From Agrobacterium tumefaciens (lineage in GTDB: Bacteria > Pseudomonadota > Alphaproteobacteria > Rhizobiales > Rhizobiaceae): DNA of 64,000 nt. Where the stretch lies: contig NZ_CP072309.1 in the NCBI RefSeq assembly GCF_017726655.1, positions 923,501 through 987,500 on the forward strand, in the 5' to 3' direction. The first letter of the stretch is position 1; every line of letters starts with the position of its first letter. Shown piece by piece: positions 26,324 through 35,561 of the stretch. Below the pieces are notes generated by a model. That model ran no database searches. It was not told where the DNA came from and saw nothing but the letters and a program-made list of their open reading frames with translations. The translations under genes and the position numbers were made by a program.

Positions 26324-27199
26324 ATGACCGCCACAGCTGTAAATCCTGCCGGAGATCATTGGTGGAACAGCCGTACTGCGCGCCGCTTCAGGAGCCACCC
26401 TCTCGCCTTGATCGGCTTGGCGCTGATCATCGCCCTGACGGTTGCATGTTTCATCGGGCCATATCTGCTGCCGTATGATAGTCTTTACATCGATTTGCGC
26501 GCGCGTTTCGCGCCACCTTTTACCGGAAGCCATTATCTTGGCACGGACCCCTTGGGAAGAGACCTCGCAGCGCGTCTTTTGATGGCAGGGCGGATTTCTC
26601 TTCTTGTCGGCTTTTCGGCGATGGTTTTGTCGGTGGTCGTCGGCACCGTCGTCGGCGTGATTGCCGGATATAAGGGCGGCTGGCTGGGAAAGGTGCTCAT
26701 GCGCGCCGTCGATGGCTTCCTGTCGTTCCCCTCGATCTTCCTGGTGCTGGCCCTTGCGGCAGCATTGAAGCCCAGTCCGGTGATGATCACCGTCGTCATC
26801 GCGGTTTCCAGCTGGATGGAAGTGGCGCGAATTGTCGAAGCAGAAGTTCGATCGCTACGCGAACGCGAGTTCGTGCAGGCCGGTCGCATGTTGGGTTTGA
26901 GTGGAATGCATATTATGTTCCGGGAAATTCTGCCGAACACGATCGGTCCCATCATCGTTGCCGCGACGTTGACCGTGGCACGTGCGATCCTGATGGAAGC
27001 CTATATCAGCTTTCTGGGCTACGGCATTCAGCCGCCATTACCAAGCTGGGGCAACTTGCTGAACGGCGCGCAGCAATATTTGAGCACCGCACCTTGGCTC
27101 GCCATCATCCCGGGTGCCGCCATCACGATTGCAGTGACCAGCTTCAACTTCATCGGCGACGGCCTTCGTGACGCCTTCGATGTTCGCGGAGATACTTGA
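26324..27199 (+). CDS. ABC transporter permease, DppC type
   Basis: A 291-aa permease of the DppC/OppC group, with the OppC N-terminal segment (first helix LALIGLALIIALTVACF) and the marker GTDPLGRDLAARLLMAG. The EAA loop is REFVQAGRMLGLSGMHIMFREILPN. The ATG at 26324 has AGGAG eight bases upstream; a TTG three bases before is too close. It ends the importer operon; the FAD oxidase follows after 102 bp. Confidence 0.93.
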   Translation: MTATAVNPAGDHWWNSRTARRFRSHPLALIGLALIIALTVACFIGPYLLPYDSLYIDLRARFAPPFTGSHYLGTDPLGRDLAARLLMAGRISLLVGFSAMVLSVVVGTVVGVIAGYKGGWLGKVLMRAVDGFLSFPSIFLVLALAAALKPSPVMITVVIAVSSWMEVARIVEAEVRSLREREFVQAGRMLGLSGMHIMFREILPNTIGPIIVAATLTVARAILMEAYISFLGYGIQPPLPSWGNLLNGAQQYLSTAPWLAIIPGAAITIAVTSFNFIGDGLRDAFDVRGDT

Positions 27200-27301
27200 A
27201 ACCACACATGGTGGCACCAGCGGCTAAACAACGGTGCCGACCACCCGTATCACAGTTCTGGCAGATTGAGGTCTGTCATACATAATGAGAACTATTAGTC
27301 G

Positions 27302-28612
27302 ATGAATCGCACACCTATCGCAGAAAAAAATACGCCCTATTGGTGGGAGGAGGCACCGGTCAAGTCAGTGCCACGGCAGCCCTTGGCCAAGGAAACCGAC
27401 GTCGCGATCCTTGGCGCAGGATATGCGGGGTTGGCAGCTGGCCTCTTTCTGGCCCGCGCCGGTCGCAACGTCATTGCATTCGACGCGATGAATCCAGGCG
27501 AAGGCGCATCCACGCGCAACGGTGGCATAACCAGTGGAAGTATCCGCCCAGACTATTCGACCCTTACACGACAATTCGGTGAAGACACTGCGATCGCTGT
27601 AGAGGCCGAGGGTAGAATGGCCCGCGAGTTTCTGTATAATTTCATAAGGACGGAAGGCCTGGAATGCGACTTCAAACTGGTCGGCCTTTTCAAAGGCGTC
27701 ATCGGTCACGACGAGTACGAAAAAACCGCCCGATCTGCTGACGCCCTAGCAAAACGCCTTGGCATCGAAACCTATGCGGTGCCATATGCAGAGCAGCAAC
27801 AGTACATCGGCACAGATTCCTATCGCGGAGGGATGGTGCGAACTGATATTGGTGGGCTGCATCCGGCAAAGTTCCATGCGGAGTTGCTTCGCATTGCCTT
27901 GGCTTCGGGCGTCGGTGTTCATGCAGCCACCCGTGTTATTTCAGTGAGCAAAAGCAGGTCAGGATTTGAGGTTGTTACTGAGGCTGGAACGGTGCGGGCT
28001 CGCCAGGTTCTGGCGTGTACGAACGGCTACACAGACAAAGCTCTCCCTTATTTGCGCCGTCGGCTTGTGCCGGTTCGAAGCCGAATCATCGTCACGGAAG
28101 AACTGCCGCCAGAACTGATGGCGAGACTCATGCCCAAACAGATGATGATGGGTGAAGGCAAGCAACTTGGCTTCTATTACCGTCCGACACCGGACGGTAA
28201 ACGCGTTCTTCTCGGGGGACGTGACAGTTCCAGAACAGGCGATCCCGACGCGCCTAAAGTGCTTTTGCGCCGCGGCCTAGTGCATATCTTTCCCGATCTC
28301 AAAGATGTTCGCCTCTCGCATAGCTGGTTTGGAAATGTAGCGATGAACCGCGACATGCTGCCCCGCATTTTTGAAAAGGATGGCGTCGTGTATGCAACAG
28401 GCTTCTGCGGGTCGGGCGTGGTTTGGGCTCCTTGGATCGGAATGCATGCTGCTTATAGGCTACTAGGCAACAGGGCAGAAACACGCAGCGTTTTCGACTT
28501 TCAACCACCTGCATCCGTTCCGTTTTATAATGGAAACCCTTGGTTCATGCCTGCCATAATTCAGGGCTACAGGCTTCAGGACCGCGTTGCGCTCTACCGC
28601 GCAAAACGATGA
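27302..28612 (+). CDS. FAD-dependent amine/amino-acid oxidoreductase (DAO family)
   Basis: A 436-aa flavoprotein of the DAO superfamily. The Rossmann motif is LGAGYAGLAAGLFLA, followed by GEGASTRNGG; the C-terminal FAD segment is YATGFCGSGVVWAPWIG. It is paralogous in type to the protein at 7587-8888 but clearly divergent. Its position directly after a dipeptide-type importer resembles opine or glycine-betaine-like degradation loci, where such oxidases split N-alkyl amino acids. The aldehyde formed could be handled by the GabD-like enzyme at 19230. The ribosome site before the ATG is weak. Confidence 0.87.
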   Translation: MNRTPIAEKNTPYWWEEAPVKSVPRQPLAKETDVAILGAGYAGLAAGLFLARAGRNVIAFDAMNPGEGASTRNGGITSGSIRPDYSTLTRQFGEDTAIAVEAEGRMAREFLYNFIRTEGLECDFKLVGLFKGVIGHDEYEKTARSADALAKRLGIETYAVPYAEQQQYIGTDSYRGGMVRTDIGGLHPAKFHAELLRIALASGVGVHAATRVISVSKSRSGFEVVTEAGTVRARQVLACTNGYTDKALPYLRRRLVPVRSRIIVTEELPPELMARLMPKQMMMGEGKQLGFYYRPTPDGKRVLLGGRDSSRTGDPDAPKVLLRRGLVHIFPDLKDVRLSHSWFGNVAMNRDMLPRIFEKDGVVYATGFCGSGVVWAPWIGMHAAYRLLGNRAETRSVFDFQPPASVPFYNGNPWFMPAIIQGYRLQDRVALYRAKR

Positions 28613-28818
28613 AGTTATCGGCTCTTGCTGCTGGAGCCGCGTTTGTAACTCTCGCTACCCCAATTAGTGGGGTAGCCGACAGGTGGGGCTATGTGGGTCG
28701 ATGGATTCATCGTCGGTCATTTTGGAATACAGATAATGATGCTCTTTTTGAGTTCGTTTTCACGAACAGCACCACCTCTTCCAATAATCCTGTGAGCTGC
28801 GGCATTTTCAACCGGTAA
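28609..28818 (+). CDS. small hypothetical protein with signal-like N-terminus
   Basis: A 69-codon frame that overlaps the oxidase stop by ATGA. The first 22 residues look like a short signal peptide (MKLSALAAGAAFVTLATP), and the rest has no family I recognise. The coupling overlap is the main support. It lies at the boundary with insertion-sequence debris, so it may be a truncated or accidental frame. Confidence 0.3.
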   Translation: MKLSALAAGAAFVTLATPISGVADRWGYVGRWIHRRSFWNTDNDALFEFVFTNSTTSSNNPVSCGIFNR

Positions 28819-28930
28819 TAGACGACAAGCGCCGAAACAAACGAAATCAACCACCACTAACAGCAACCAGGTTGGCGGAACTCGATCGAGCCCGCTGTCC
28901 GCGATTCCGCGTTCAACGGACGCGCTCTAG

Positions 28931-29059
28931 GTGTTCTCTCTCATTAAACGCCGTCCCGACAAGGTCGCAGCCGTAGCCCGTGCGGACAAGATGGTGCGTC
29001 CCATTTGGGCGCTGCTCCTCAAGGGTGGAACCTATGAGCCGCCGGTCGAATTGGTGTAA
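28931..29059 (+). pseudogene. IS110-family transposase C-terminal remnant
   Basis: About 40 codons read SLIKRRPDKVAAVARADKMV, then RPIWALLLKGGTYEPP, which matches the very C-terminus of IS110-family transposases. A stop lies upstream in the same frame at 28928. The IS66 element at 29056 interrupts it; joining across the element gives VELVTA and a stop, so the original gene ended there. It is a different element from that at 3159. Confidence 0.6.
29048..29055. repeat. left target-site duplication of the IS66 element
   Basis: GAATTGGT, repeated exactly at 31553-31560. Eight base pairs is the characteristic duplication length of IS66-family elements. Confidence 0.92.
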
Positions 29060-29077
29060 GCGGCAAGCTGAGGCCGT

Positions 29078-30667
29078 TCAGGCCTTGTAGCTCCACGGCA
29101 TAAGGGTATGGATTTCGCTGCTAGGCCAGCCGTTTGCAAGGCGCTCGAGCGTCTGCGTCAGCCAGGCCTGGGGATCGACAGAATTCATTTTTGCAGTCTG
29201 CAAAAGTGTCGCGATTGTCGCCCATGTCTTGCCGCCGCCGTCGCTGCCGGCGAAGAGACTATTTTTTCTTGTTATCGCCTGAGGTCTGATCGCTCGCTCG
29301 ACGATGTTGGAGTCGAGCTCGACACGGCCGTCCGTGAGGAAGCGTTCGAAGACGTCACGACGCTTGATCGAGTACCGTAGAGCTTCGGCGAGTTTGGATT
29401 TGCCTGATACTCGCGGCAAAGTCGTCTGCCAGAGAGTGAAGAGGTCACGGACTATCGCCGCCGAGCGTTCTTGTCGGGCAGCGACACGCGCCTCAGGGCT
29501 TTGACCACGGACGGTATCTTCTATTTCCCAGAGCGTTGCCATTCGCTCGACTGTCTCAGTTGCAACCTTGGAGCTCTTGGCGACATGCAATTCATAGAAC
29601 TTGCGACGGCTATGGGCCCAGCAGCCAGCCAGAATAACGCCGTCGTTGCCGCCGTCCTTGCGGACGAGTTTGCTGTAGGCCCCGTACCCGTCAACCTGCA
29701 GAATCCCGCGATAGCCGCTGAGGTGTCGTGCCACGCAGTCGGTCGCCCGACTGTCTTCGAAGCGATAGGCCACCATGGGCGGGCTGTTGCCTGCGAACGG
29801 TCGGTCATCCCTGGCATAGGCCCATAACCAAGCGGTCTTCGCCGACCCGGATCCAGGCGCCAGTGTCGGCAGGGTCGTCTCGTCGGCAAATATTCGTTCC
29901 GCCTTCTTGATTTCGTTCAGGATGTAATCGGCGAGGATGTCGAGCTCGAACCCCAGCTTTCCCATCCATTGAGCCATGAGCCTGCGGTCGAGTTCGACCT
30001 TGTCGCGGGCGTAGATCGCTTCTTGCCGATAGAGTGGTAGGCCATCGGCATATTTGGAGACGGCGATCTGGGCCAGAAGCGCTTCGGTTGGGATACCCGC
30101 CTCGATGATATGTGTCGGGGCCGCAGCCTGGATCACGCCGTCTTCGTTCTTAAAAGCGTATTTGGGACGGCGCGTAACAATGACACGGAACTTCGCTGCA
30201 ACGACATCCAAGCGTTCGGATATGTCTTCTCCGATCAGGATTTTGGTCTTACCCGCATGCTCCGGCAAGTCTTCCGGCTCGATCACCACCTCGATACGCT
30301 CCAGATGCGCCGCAAAGCCCTTGCGTGGCCTCGGTGGACGTTTGCCATCTTTGTTGATGCCACTCGTAACCTTGGCCCTGATCGCCGCAATACCGGTCTC
30401 GATCTCCTCAAAGACAAAAGCATGCTGCTCGTCATCAACACTGGCCGCTGCAAGTTTCTCTGAACGCCGCCCGAAGCGCGCGCGGTCAAAAGCTTTCAGG
30501 ATCTGTGTCAGCCGCTCGATGCGCTCATCGGCATCAGCATTTCGGGCCTCGAGATCATCGACCTGCTTTTCCAAAGCCTCGACGCGAGCGGCCTTTTCGG
30601 CCATGGCAAGAACCATGGCCTTGAGTGCCTCTACATCATCCGGGAGCTCTATATCGGGTCGCGTCAT
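29078..30667 (-). CDS. tnpC: IS66 family transposase TnpC
   Basis: A 529-aa transposase. The N-terminal leucine-rich coiled coil (LEKQVDDLEARNADADERIERL), the zinc-finger-like/linker region, and the DDE core with VDGYGAYSKLV and GCWAHSRRKFYEL are visible; the C-terminal part contains the segment SNIVERAIRPQAITRKNSLFAGSDGGG with the usual glutamate. The length is normal and the frame intact. Confidence 0.95.
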   Translation of the reverse strand: MTRPDIELPDDVEALKAMVLAMAEKAARVEALEKQVDDLEARNADADERIERLTQILKAFDRARFGRRSEKLAAASVDDEQHAFVFEEIETGIAAIRAKVTSGINKDGKRPPRPRKGFAAHLERIEVVIEPEDLPEHAGKTKILIGEDISERLDVVAAKFRVIVTRRPKYAFKNEDGVIQAAAPTHIIEAGIPTEALLAQIAVSKYADGLPLYRQEAIYARDKVELDRRLMAQWMGKLGFELDILADYILNEIKKAERIFADETTLPTLAPGSGSAKTAWLWAYARDDRPFAGNSPPMVAYRFEDSRATDCVARHLSGYRGILQVDGYGAYSKLVRKDGGNDGVILAGCWAHSRRKFYELHVAKSSKVATETVERMATLWEIEDTVRGQSPEARVAARQERSAAIVRDLFTLWQTTLPRVSGKSKLAEALRYSIKRRDVFERFLTDGRVELDSNIVERAIRPQAITRKNSLFAGSDGGGKTWATIATLLQTAKMNSVDPQAWLTQTLERLANGWPSSEIHTLMPWSYKA

Positions 30668-30741
30668 GGGTATGATCAGAGCATATTTTGCTGTGATCCG
30701 CCCGCAGTTTCAGGTGCATGATTCAATTCGCCGCAGGGGTT

Positions 30742-31086
30742 TTACCCAACAATCTCGGGCGGCTTGATGGGTGTTGATCGAACGCGTTTCCAGTCCATCC
30801 CATCCACCAAAGCCAGAAGCTGGGCATTGTTGAGCTGGACCCGGCTATGTCCGATGCGCGGCCAGCAGAACTGGGCTTTCTCCAGCCGCTTGGCGTAAAG
30901 GCAAACGCCCGAGCCATCCCACCATACGATCTTGATACGGTCTGCTCGTTTCGCCCGGAAGACATAAAGAGCTCCGTTGAACGGATCACTGCCAGCATCT
31001 CGAACCAGTGATAGCAAGCTGTCAGGTCCCTTACGGAAGTCGATCGGATGGCTCGCCAGAAAGACTTTCACGTTCGACGGGATCAT
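30742..31086 (-). CDS. tnpB: IS66 accessory protein TnpB
   Basis: A 114-aa protein with the family pattern VFLASHPIDFRKGPDSL, then ALYVFRAKRADRIKIVWWDGSGVCLYAKRLE. It is required with TnpA and TnpC for IS66 transposition in studied elements. Its start overlaps the tnpA stop by four bases. Confidence 0.93.
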   Translation of the reverse strand: MIPSNVKVFLASHPIDFRKGPDSLLSLVRDAGSDPFNGALYVFRAKRADRIKIVWWDGSGVCLYAKRLEKAQFCWPRIGHSRVQLNNAQLLALVDGMDWKRVRSTPIKPPEIVG

Positions 31087-31433
31087 GCCGACCGCACCAC
31101 TCGGATCACGCGACTGAGGTGTGCTTCATCGGCATCCACCCCCGCCCGGATAATCACGTCGCCGATAACCACCTCGATCACCGCCCGCGCACAAATCGGC
31201 CCCAAATCCGCCTCGACAGCCGCAGGCACCGAAGAGCCCCCTTGTTCGGCGCGAGCATCACGACGCCAGCCGAATAATTGTGATGGGTGTATGCCGATGC
31301 GACGCGCAATTGCCGAGACACTCGCTCCAGGCTCCATCGCCTCAGCCACCGCTCGCTCCTTGAAATCATCGGACCAACGCCGCCGAAACTGCCGCGGCGC
31401 GCCCTCGAAACGTTCCGGAACGGCCTCGATCAT
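31083..31433 (-). CDS. tnpA: IS66 accessory protein TnpA
   Basis: A 116-aa protein with a helix-turn-helix region: RRWSDDFKERAVAEAMEPGA, then SAIARRIGIHPSQLFGWRRDA. The start at 31433 gives the usual N-terminus; an in-frame start at 31469 is possible. It overlaps tnpB by ATGA. Confidence 0.9.
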   Translation of the reverse strand: MIEAVPERFEGAPRQFRRRWSDDFKERAVAEAMEPGASVSAIARRIGIHPSQLFGWRRDARAEQGGSSVPAAVEADLGPICARAVIEVVIGDVIIRAGVDADEAHLSRVIRVVRSA

Positions 31434-31552
31434 ATGAAAGTTTCTAGTTCCAGAGATAGGCGCAGACATAGAAGCTCACAGCTGGTGAATAGTCATTACG
31501 CAATAGCTGAGCTCGCGCTACTGACGCCAGATGGGGTCAGCTTGCCGCTTAC

Positions 31553-31878
31553 GAATTGGTAACAGCTTGAAGAAGAAAATTTCTGGAGCTACGTCGTTGG
31601 GATAAATGGAAGGCGCCGAAGCAGGATGATTCTCAGGGACAATATCTCGACGTCAAGCGGACCGTCTGACTCAGTGCGCTTTTGAGCGCGAGAAATTGAT
31701 TAGCCGATCGGCATCGCGGAAATCATCGTGGCTAGCGGTTTATGACCGCGTTAACAGGCCGGACATATGACCGCACTGTCCAATGAAAAATCATGCAACA
31801 AAGCCTTGCCAACCGGACCGCTCCACATATGAGTCAGACCCAATATTCTGCACGCCAAAACACACTTTGTGAACAGAT
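31553..31878. other. noncoding stretch right of the IS66 element
   Basis: Starts with the right target duplication GAATTGGT (31553-31560). The next bases complete the interrupted IS110-family reading frame and stop. The remainder is probably the 3' end of that older element followed by the downstream region of the dehydrogenase gene; I see no gene or clear hairpin. Confidence 0.5.
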
Positions 31879-32898
31879 TCAGGCATCGAAAGCCAGCTGG
31901 ACCTTCAACGTCTTCTCAGGATTCCGCTCTATGAGATCGAACGCTAAACGCGCGTCTTCAGCGGCGAAAGTCTGCGTGATCATGCCGGACGGTTTCAGCT
32001 TGCCAGCATCCAGCCACTCTACCACTTCGAGAATAAACCGGCGATTGAGCCGCGAGCCGACGACAGTTAATTCCTTGCGAACGATCTCCTGCTGAGTGAC
32101 ATTGCATGGCGCGGAAGAAAAGCCGAGCAAACCGATGCGCCCTGCCGGCCCTGCTATGCGGCATGCCTCGTCCAGCAGCGCCGGAATTCCCGCGCCATCG
32201 ATAACAACAGACGGCCCGAGACCGTCCATTTCGCCTGCAACGGATTCAGCCACGGACTTCGTCCTAGAATTGATGACAACGTCGGCGCCGAACTCCATGG
32301 CGCGATCGAGGCGCATTTCGTCGATATCGGCGATGATGCAGCGCGCGCCGCGCATCTTGGCAACTTGAAGTACCGTGATGCCGACGGTGCCGGCACCATA
32401 GATCAAGACAGTGTCGTCGGCCGAGCAGCCGGTGCGCCAGAAAACATTGGCAGCGACCGCAAGCGGCTCCGCGAGAGCAGCCACATCGAAACCCATGGAA
32501 GAAGATATCTTGACGGCGTTCTCTTGTGGAAGGACGGCAGTTGACCGAAATCCGCCATCACGATGAACGCCGATAACCTGCAGGTTGGCGCAAACATTCG
32601 AGCGTCCAATGCGGCATGGATGGCAATGGCCGCAGGATATGACGGGATCTGCCACCACATGATCGCCAATCGCAAGCCCTGACACGCCAGCGCCGAGCGC
32701 GGTGACGACACCGGCGAACTCATGACCGATGATACGCGGATAGGTCACAAACGGATTCGAGCCGTGAAGGATATGCATGTCAGAACCGCAAATGCCGGCG
32801 CGCATGACCTGAACTGCAATTTCACCCTCCGATGGAGGAGCAACCTCGCGCCGATCGACCGCCAGCTTGTGCGGTTCGAGTACCGATATCGTAACCAT
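31879..32898 (-). CDS. zinc-dependent sugar-acid/alcohol dehydrogenase, RspB-like
   Basis: A 339-aa medium-chain dehydrogenase. Catalytic zinc ligands are in GICGSDMH and GHEFAGVV; four structural-zinc cysteines are in CGHCHPCRIGRSNVC; the NAD motif is YGAGTVG. Length and sequence match the RspB/YjjN-like group, which includes L-gulonate and L-galactonate 5-dehydrogenases. The ATG at 32898 follows TGGAGA; an upstream start at 32931 would add 11 residues. It is the last gene of an operon with UxuB- and UxuA-like enzymes, so oxidation of an aldonate to fructuronate is the likely step. Confidence 0.85.
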   Translation of the reverse strand: MVTISVLEPHKLAVDRREVAPPSEGEIAVQVMRAGICGSDMHILHGSNPFVTYPRIIGHEFAGVVTALGAGVSGLAIGDHVVADPVISCGHCHPCRIGRSNVCANLQVIGVHRDGGFRSTAVLPQENAVKISSSMGFDVAALAEPLAVAANVFWRTGCSADDTVLIYGAGTVGITVLQVAKMRGARCIIADIDEMRLDRAMEFGADVVINSRTKSVAESVAGEMDGLGPSVVIDGAGIPALLDEACRIAGPAGRIGLLGFSSAPCNVTQQEIVRKELTVVGSRLNRRFILEVVEWLDAGKLKPSGMITQTFAAEDARLAFDLIERNPEKTLKVQLAFDA

Positions 32899-32958
32899 GT
32901 CGTCTCCACATTCATAATCATGGCGCAGCATCGAAACGCGGCCAGCCGCGTTCAGTAT

Positions 32959-34368
32959 TCAGCCAGTCAGTATCTGTTTCAGGTGCGCGTCCACTTTCCC
33001 GCGCCAGTCGTGATTGTTTTTCAGCTCAGGCGAAAAAAGACCGGAGACGGCGAAAAGGGACACCGAGGACCCATCACCAGCCAACGCCGCCTGCCGCACT
33101 TCCTGGGCGCGCGGATCGTCGATCTTTTCAAATCGCGTGACATAGGCCATCCAGAGCGCAGTGACATAAGCGAAACGGTCACCGTCGCTACCGGCGGCAA
33201 GAGCATCAACCGCAGCAGCGAAAATCCGCTGTGGCAGCTTCTGCGTTCCGTCCATTGCGATCTGCGCCGTGCGGTGGGCGATCTCGGGATTGGCGAAGCG
33301 GGCAATCAGCTCCTCGATGTAGCTGTCGAGGTCGATGCCGGGAACCGGATCGAGGGTGAATTTCGCCGCCTGCATGTGGCGGCGCACTATCTCCCGGTAT
33401 TCAGAAACAGCCATGACGTCGCGAACATATTCGAGCCCGCGGAGCTGCCCGAGATAGGCGATCAACGAGTGCGAGCCGTTGAGCAGACGCAGCTTCATCT
33501 TCTCATAGGGTTCGACCGCGCTAACGAACAGCGCGCCGCCGGCATCCCAAGCGGGTCGCCCGGAAACAAAATCGTCCTCGATGACCCACTGCCTGAAAGG
33601 CTCCGTCTCAAGCGCCAGATCATCCCATGCTCCAAGCGCTTCGGCTGCCCGCACGCGGACCTCCTGGGTTCCCGCCGGAACGATTCGGTCGACCATGCTC
33701 GACGGAAAGCGCCCTTCCTCCTCGATCCACTTAGCGAGGTGCGCGTCGCGACGGGACGCCATTTCGAGGACCAGCCGTCGAACGACATGGCCGTTGCTTG
33801 GCAGATTGTCACAGCAGAGGACTGTATAGGGTTGGTGGCCTGCAGCCCGCCGGCGTGCAAGACCCTCCGTGAGATAACCGATCACGCCGACAGGACTTTC
33901 AGGATCGGCCAGATCATAAGCAACCGCGGAATGTGCGGTATCAAGACTTCCCGTCTTCAGATCGAGGCCATAAGCCTTCTCGCTCACCGTTAAGGTCACG
34001 ACTCGGATTGCCGGATCCGAAAGCTTCAAAAGCAACGCCTCCCTGTCCTCGGCTGCAGCAATCGCGCCGACGGTCGAGCCGACAAGCTTTGTCTTAGCGC
34101 CAGACTGGTCGCGTATTGTCACGGAGTGCAGGTAGTCCTGGTCCTTCAAGGATTTGACGATATCCGTGGAACGAAGGCTCACGCTGATGATACCCCAGTC
34201 CCCGAATGCGCTCGCCAGGGCATCATCCGTATAGATGGCCTGATGAGCTCGATGGAACGCGCCCACACCGATATGGACGATGCCCGGCTTGAGTGACCGG
34301 CGATCATAGCCTGGACGTTCGACATCTTCCGACAAAGGTGCTTGTGCGTTCAATCGGTTCATGGTCAT
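32959..34368 (-). CDS. uxuB: mannitol dehydrogenase-family protein, fructuronate reductase-like
   Basis: A 469-aa long-chain dehydrogenase of the mannitol dehydrogenase family. The NAD site is IVHIGVGAFHRAHQA (about 30-44), and the catalytic KxxxxNxxH signature appears as KLRLLNGSH. Next to UxuA it most likely interconverts D-fructuronate and D-mannonate. Tagaturonate or a polyol are alternative substrates. The ATG at 34368 overlaps the uxuA stop by four bases; a second ATG six bases later is possible. Confidence 0.87.
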   Translation of the reverse strand: MTMNRLNAQAPLSEDVERPGYDRRSLKPGIVHIGVGAFHRAHQAIYTDDALASAFGDWGIISVSLRSTDIVKSLKDQDYLHSVTIRDQSGAKTKLVGSTVGAIAAAEDREALLLKLSDPAIRVVTLTVSEKAYGLDLKTGSLDTAHSAVAYDLADPESPVGVIGYLTEGLARRRAAGHQPYTVLCCDNLPSNGHVVRRLVLEMASRRDAHLAKWIEEEGRFPSSMVDRIVPAGTQEVRVRAAEALGAWDDLALETEPFRQWVIEDDFVSGRPAWDAGGALFVSAVEPYEKMKLRLLNGSHSLIAYLGQLRGLEYVRDVMAVSEYREIVRRHMQAAKFTLDPVPGIDLDSYIEELIARFANPEIAHRTAQIAMDGTQKLPQRIFAAAVDALAAGSDGDRFAYVTALWMAYVTRFEKIDDPRAQEVRQAALAGDGSSVSLFAVSGLFSPELKNNHDWRGKVDAHLKQILTG

Positions 34369-35561
34369 CCCAATCCATAGCTGGTGTGCGACAAGGTCCG
34401 CTCGATGCCGCGCAGCTCTGCGAGACCTTTAAGGCGACCGATCGCAGGATAGCCAGGCTGGGCGCCGCGCGTAAGGTCTTCCAGGATTTCCTGACCGTGA
34501 TCAGGCCGCATGAATATCTGATGGTCGCTCCGTCCTTCCGCCTTGCGGCGCTTTTCCTCGGCGACGATCTCGGCGACTATTGCCACCATATCCGTATTAC
34601 CTTCGAGATGTTCGTCTTCGAAGAAGGAGCACGGCATACGCTCTTCCTCGCGGCGAACGTTTCGAAGATGGAAGAAGTGGATTTTTGGTGCCAGGCGTCG
34701 GAGCATGGCAGGCAGATCATTATCCGCACGCACTCCGAGCGATCCCGTACAGAAGGTCACCCCGTTCGCCATGCTGTCAACCCCGTGCAGGACTTCGAGA
34801 TAGTCCGCTTCGGTCGACAAAATGCGCGGCAGGCCGAGCAATGGCCAGGGCGGATCGTCACCATGGGCGCAGAGCCGCATGCCGAGTTCTTCAGCCACCG
34901 GCACGACTTCCGAAAGGAAATCGATGAGATTCTTCCGCAAGGTGGCGGCATCGATAGCGGCATAGCGGGCAAGTGCTTCCCTGAGTTCGCCGATGCTGTA
35001 GCCATCCGTAGAACCGGGAAGACCGGCACCAATATTGCGAGATAGCGCCGCCTTCTTTTCAGCCGACATGGCACGGAAGTGCGAATCGGCCTGTTCGGCG
35101 ACAACAGCGGAGTACTCGCCTCTTGCTCCGGGGCGCTGGAGCATATGGAGGTCGAACGCCACGAAGTCGATCAGATCGAAACGCATCGCGCGCGCGCCGA
35201 TCGGCGTTTCCCAGCGCAGATCGGTGCGTGTCCAATCCAGAACCGGCATGAAATTGTAGCAAACGGTGGAGATGCCGGCCTTGGCCAGCACACGGAGGCT
35301 CTGCTGCCACGCGTCGATATGCGCTTTCCAGTCCCCGGACATGGTCTTGATGCTTTCAGAAACCGGGATGCTCTCGACAAGCTCCCAATCGAGGCCGCCC
35401 GCGCGAACTTCCTGCTGCCGCTTTTCAACCTCTTCTGTCGTCCATGCGGTTCCCGTTGGAAGGTGATGCAGCGAACTGACGATACCCTGCGCTCCTGCCT
35501 GGGCAGCCTCGCGGACGCTTACCTTATCAACCGGCCCAAACCAGCGCCACGTATGTCTCAT
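34365..35561 (-). CDS. uxuA: mannonate dehydratase
   Basis: A 398-aa protein close to the usual UxuA length of about 394. It has MRHTWRWFGPVDKV at the N-terminus, CYNFMPVLDWTRTDLRW, the metal-site region GMRLCAHGDDPPWPLLGLPRI, and later FFHLRNVR and MRPDHGQ. It dehydrates D-mannonate to 2-keto-3-deoxygluconate in the cytoplasm. It overlaps the upstream cyclase gene and downstream uxuB by four bases each, so the three are translationally coupled. Confidence 0.93.
   Translation of the reverse strand: MRHTWRWFGPVDKVSVREAAQAGAQGIVSSLHHLPTGTAWTTEEVEKRQQEVRAGGLDWELVESIPVSESIKTMSGDWKAHIDAWQQSLRVLAKAGISTVCYNFMPVLDWTRTDLRWETPIGARAMRFDLIDFVAFDLHMLQRPGARGEYSAVVAEQADSHFRAMSAEKKAALSRNIGAGLPGSTDGYSIGELREALARYAAIDAATLRKNLIDFLSEVVPVAEELGMRLCAHGDDPPWPLLGLPRILSTEADYLEVLHGVDSMANGVTFCTGSLGVRADNDLPAMLRRLAPKIHFFHLRNVRREEERMPCSFFEDEHLEGNTDMVAIVAEIVAEEKRRKAEGRSDHQIFMRPDHGQEILEDLTRGAQPGYPAIGRLKGLAELRGIERTLSHTSYGLG

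Larger units (their letters stand above)
29056..31552 (-). mobile_element. complete IS66-family insertion sequence
   Basis: The element is 2497 bp. Its ends are perfect inverted repeats: GTAAGCGGCAAGCTGA at 29056-29071 and its complement at 31537-31552. It is flanked by the 8-bp duplication GAATTGGT. It carries tnpA, tnpB and tnpC on the minus strand, all intact, so it may be mobile, and the exact duplication suggests recent arrival. It has landed in the tail of an older IS110-family remnant. Confidence 0.95.

Noticed and set aside
32722..33993. A 423-codon plus-strand frame opposite the dehydrogenase and UxuB genes.
   Set aside because: Antisense shadow of the NAD-binding and KxxxxNxxH-bearing genes; no domain of its own.
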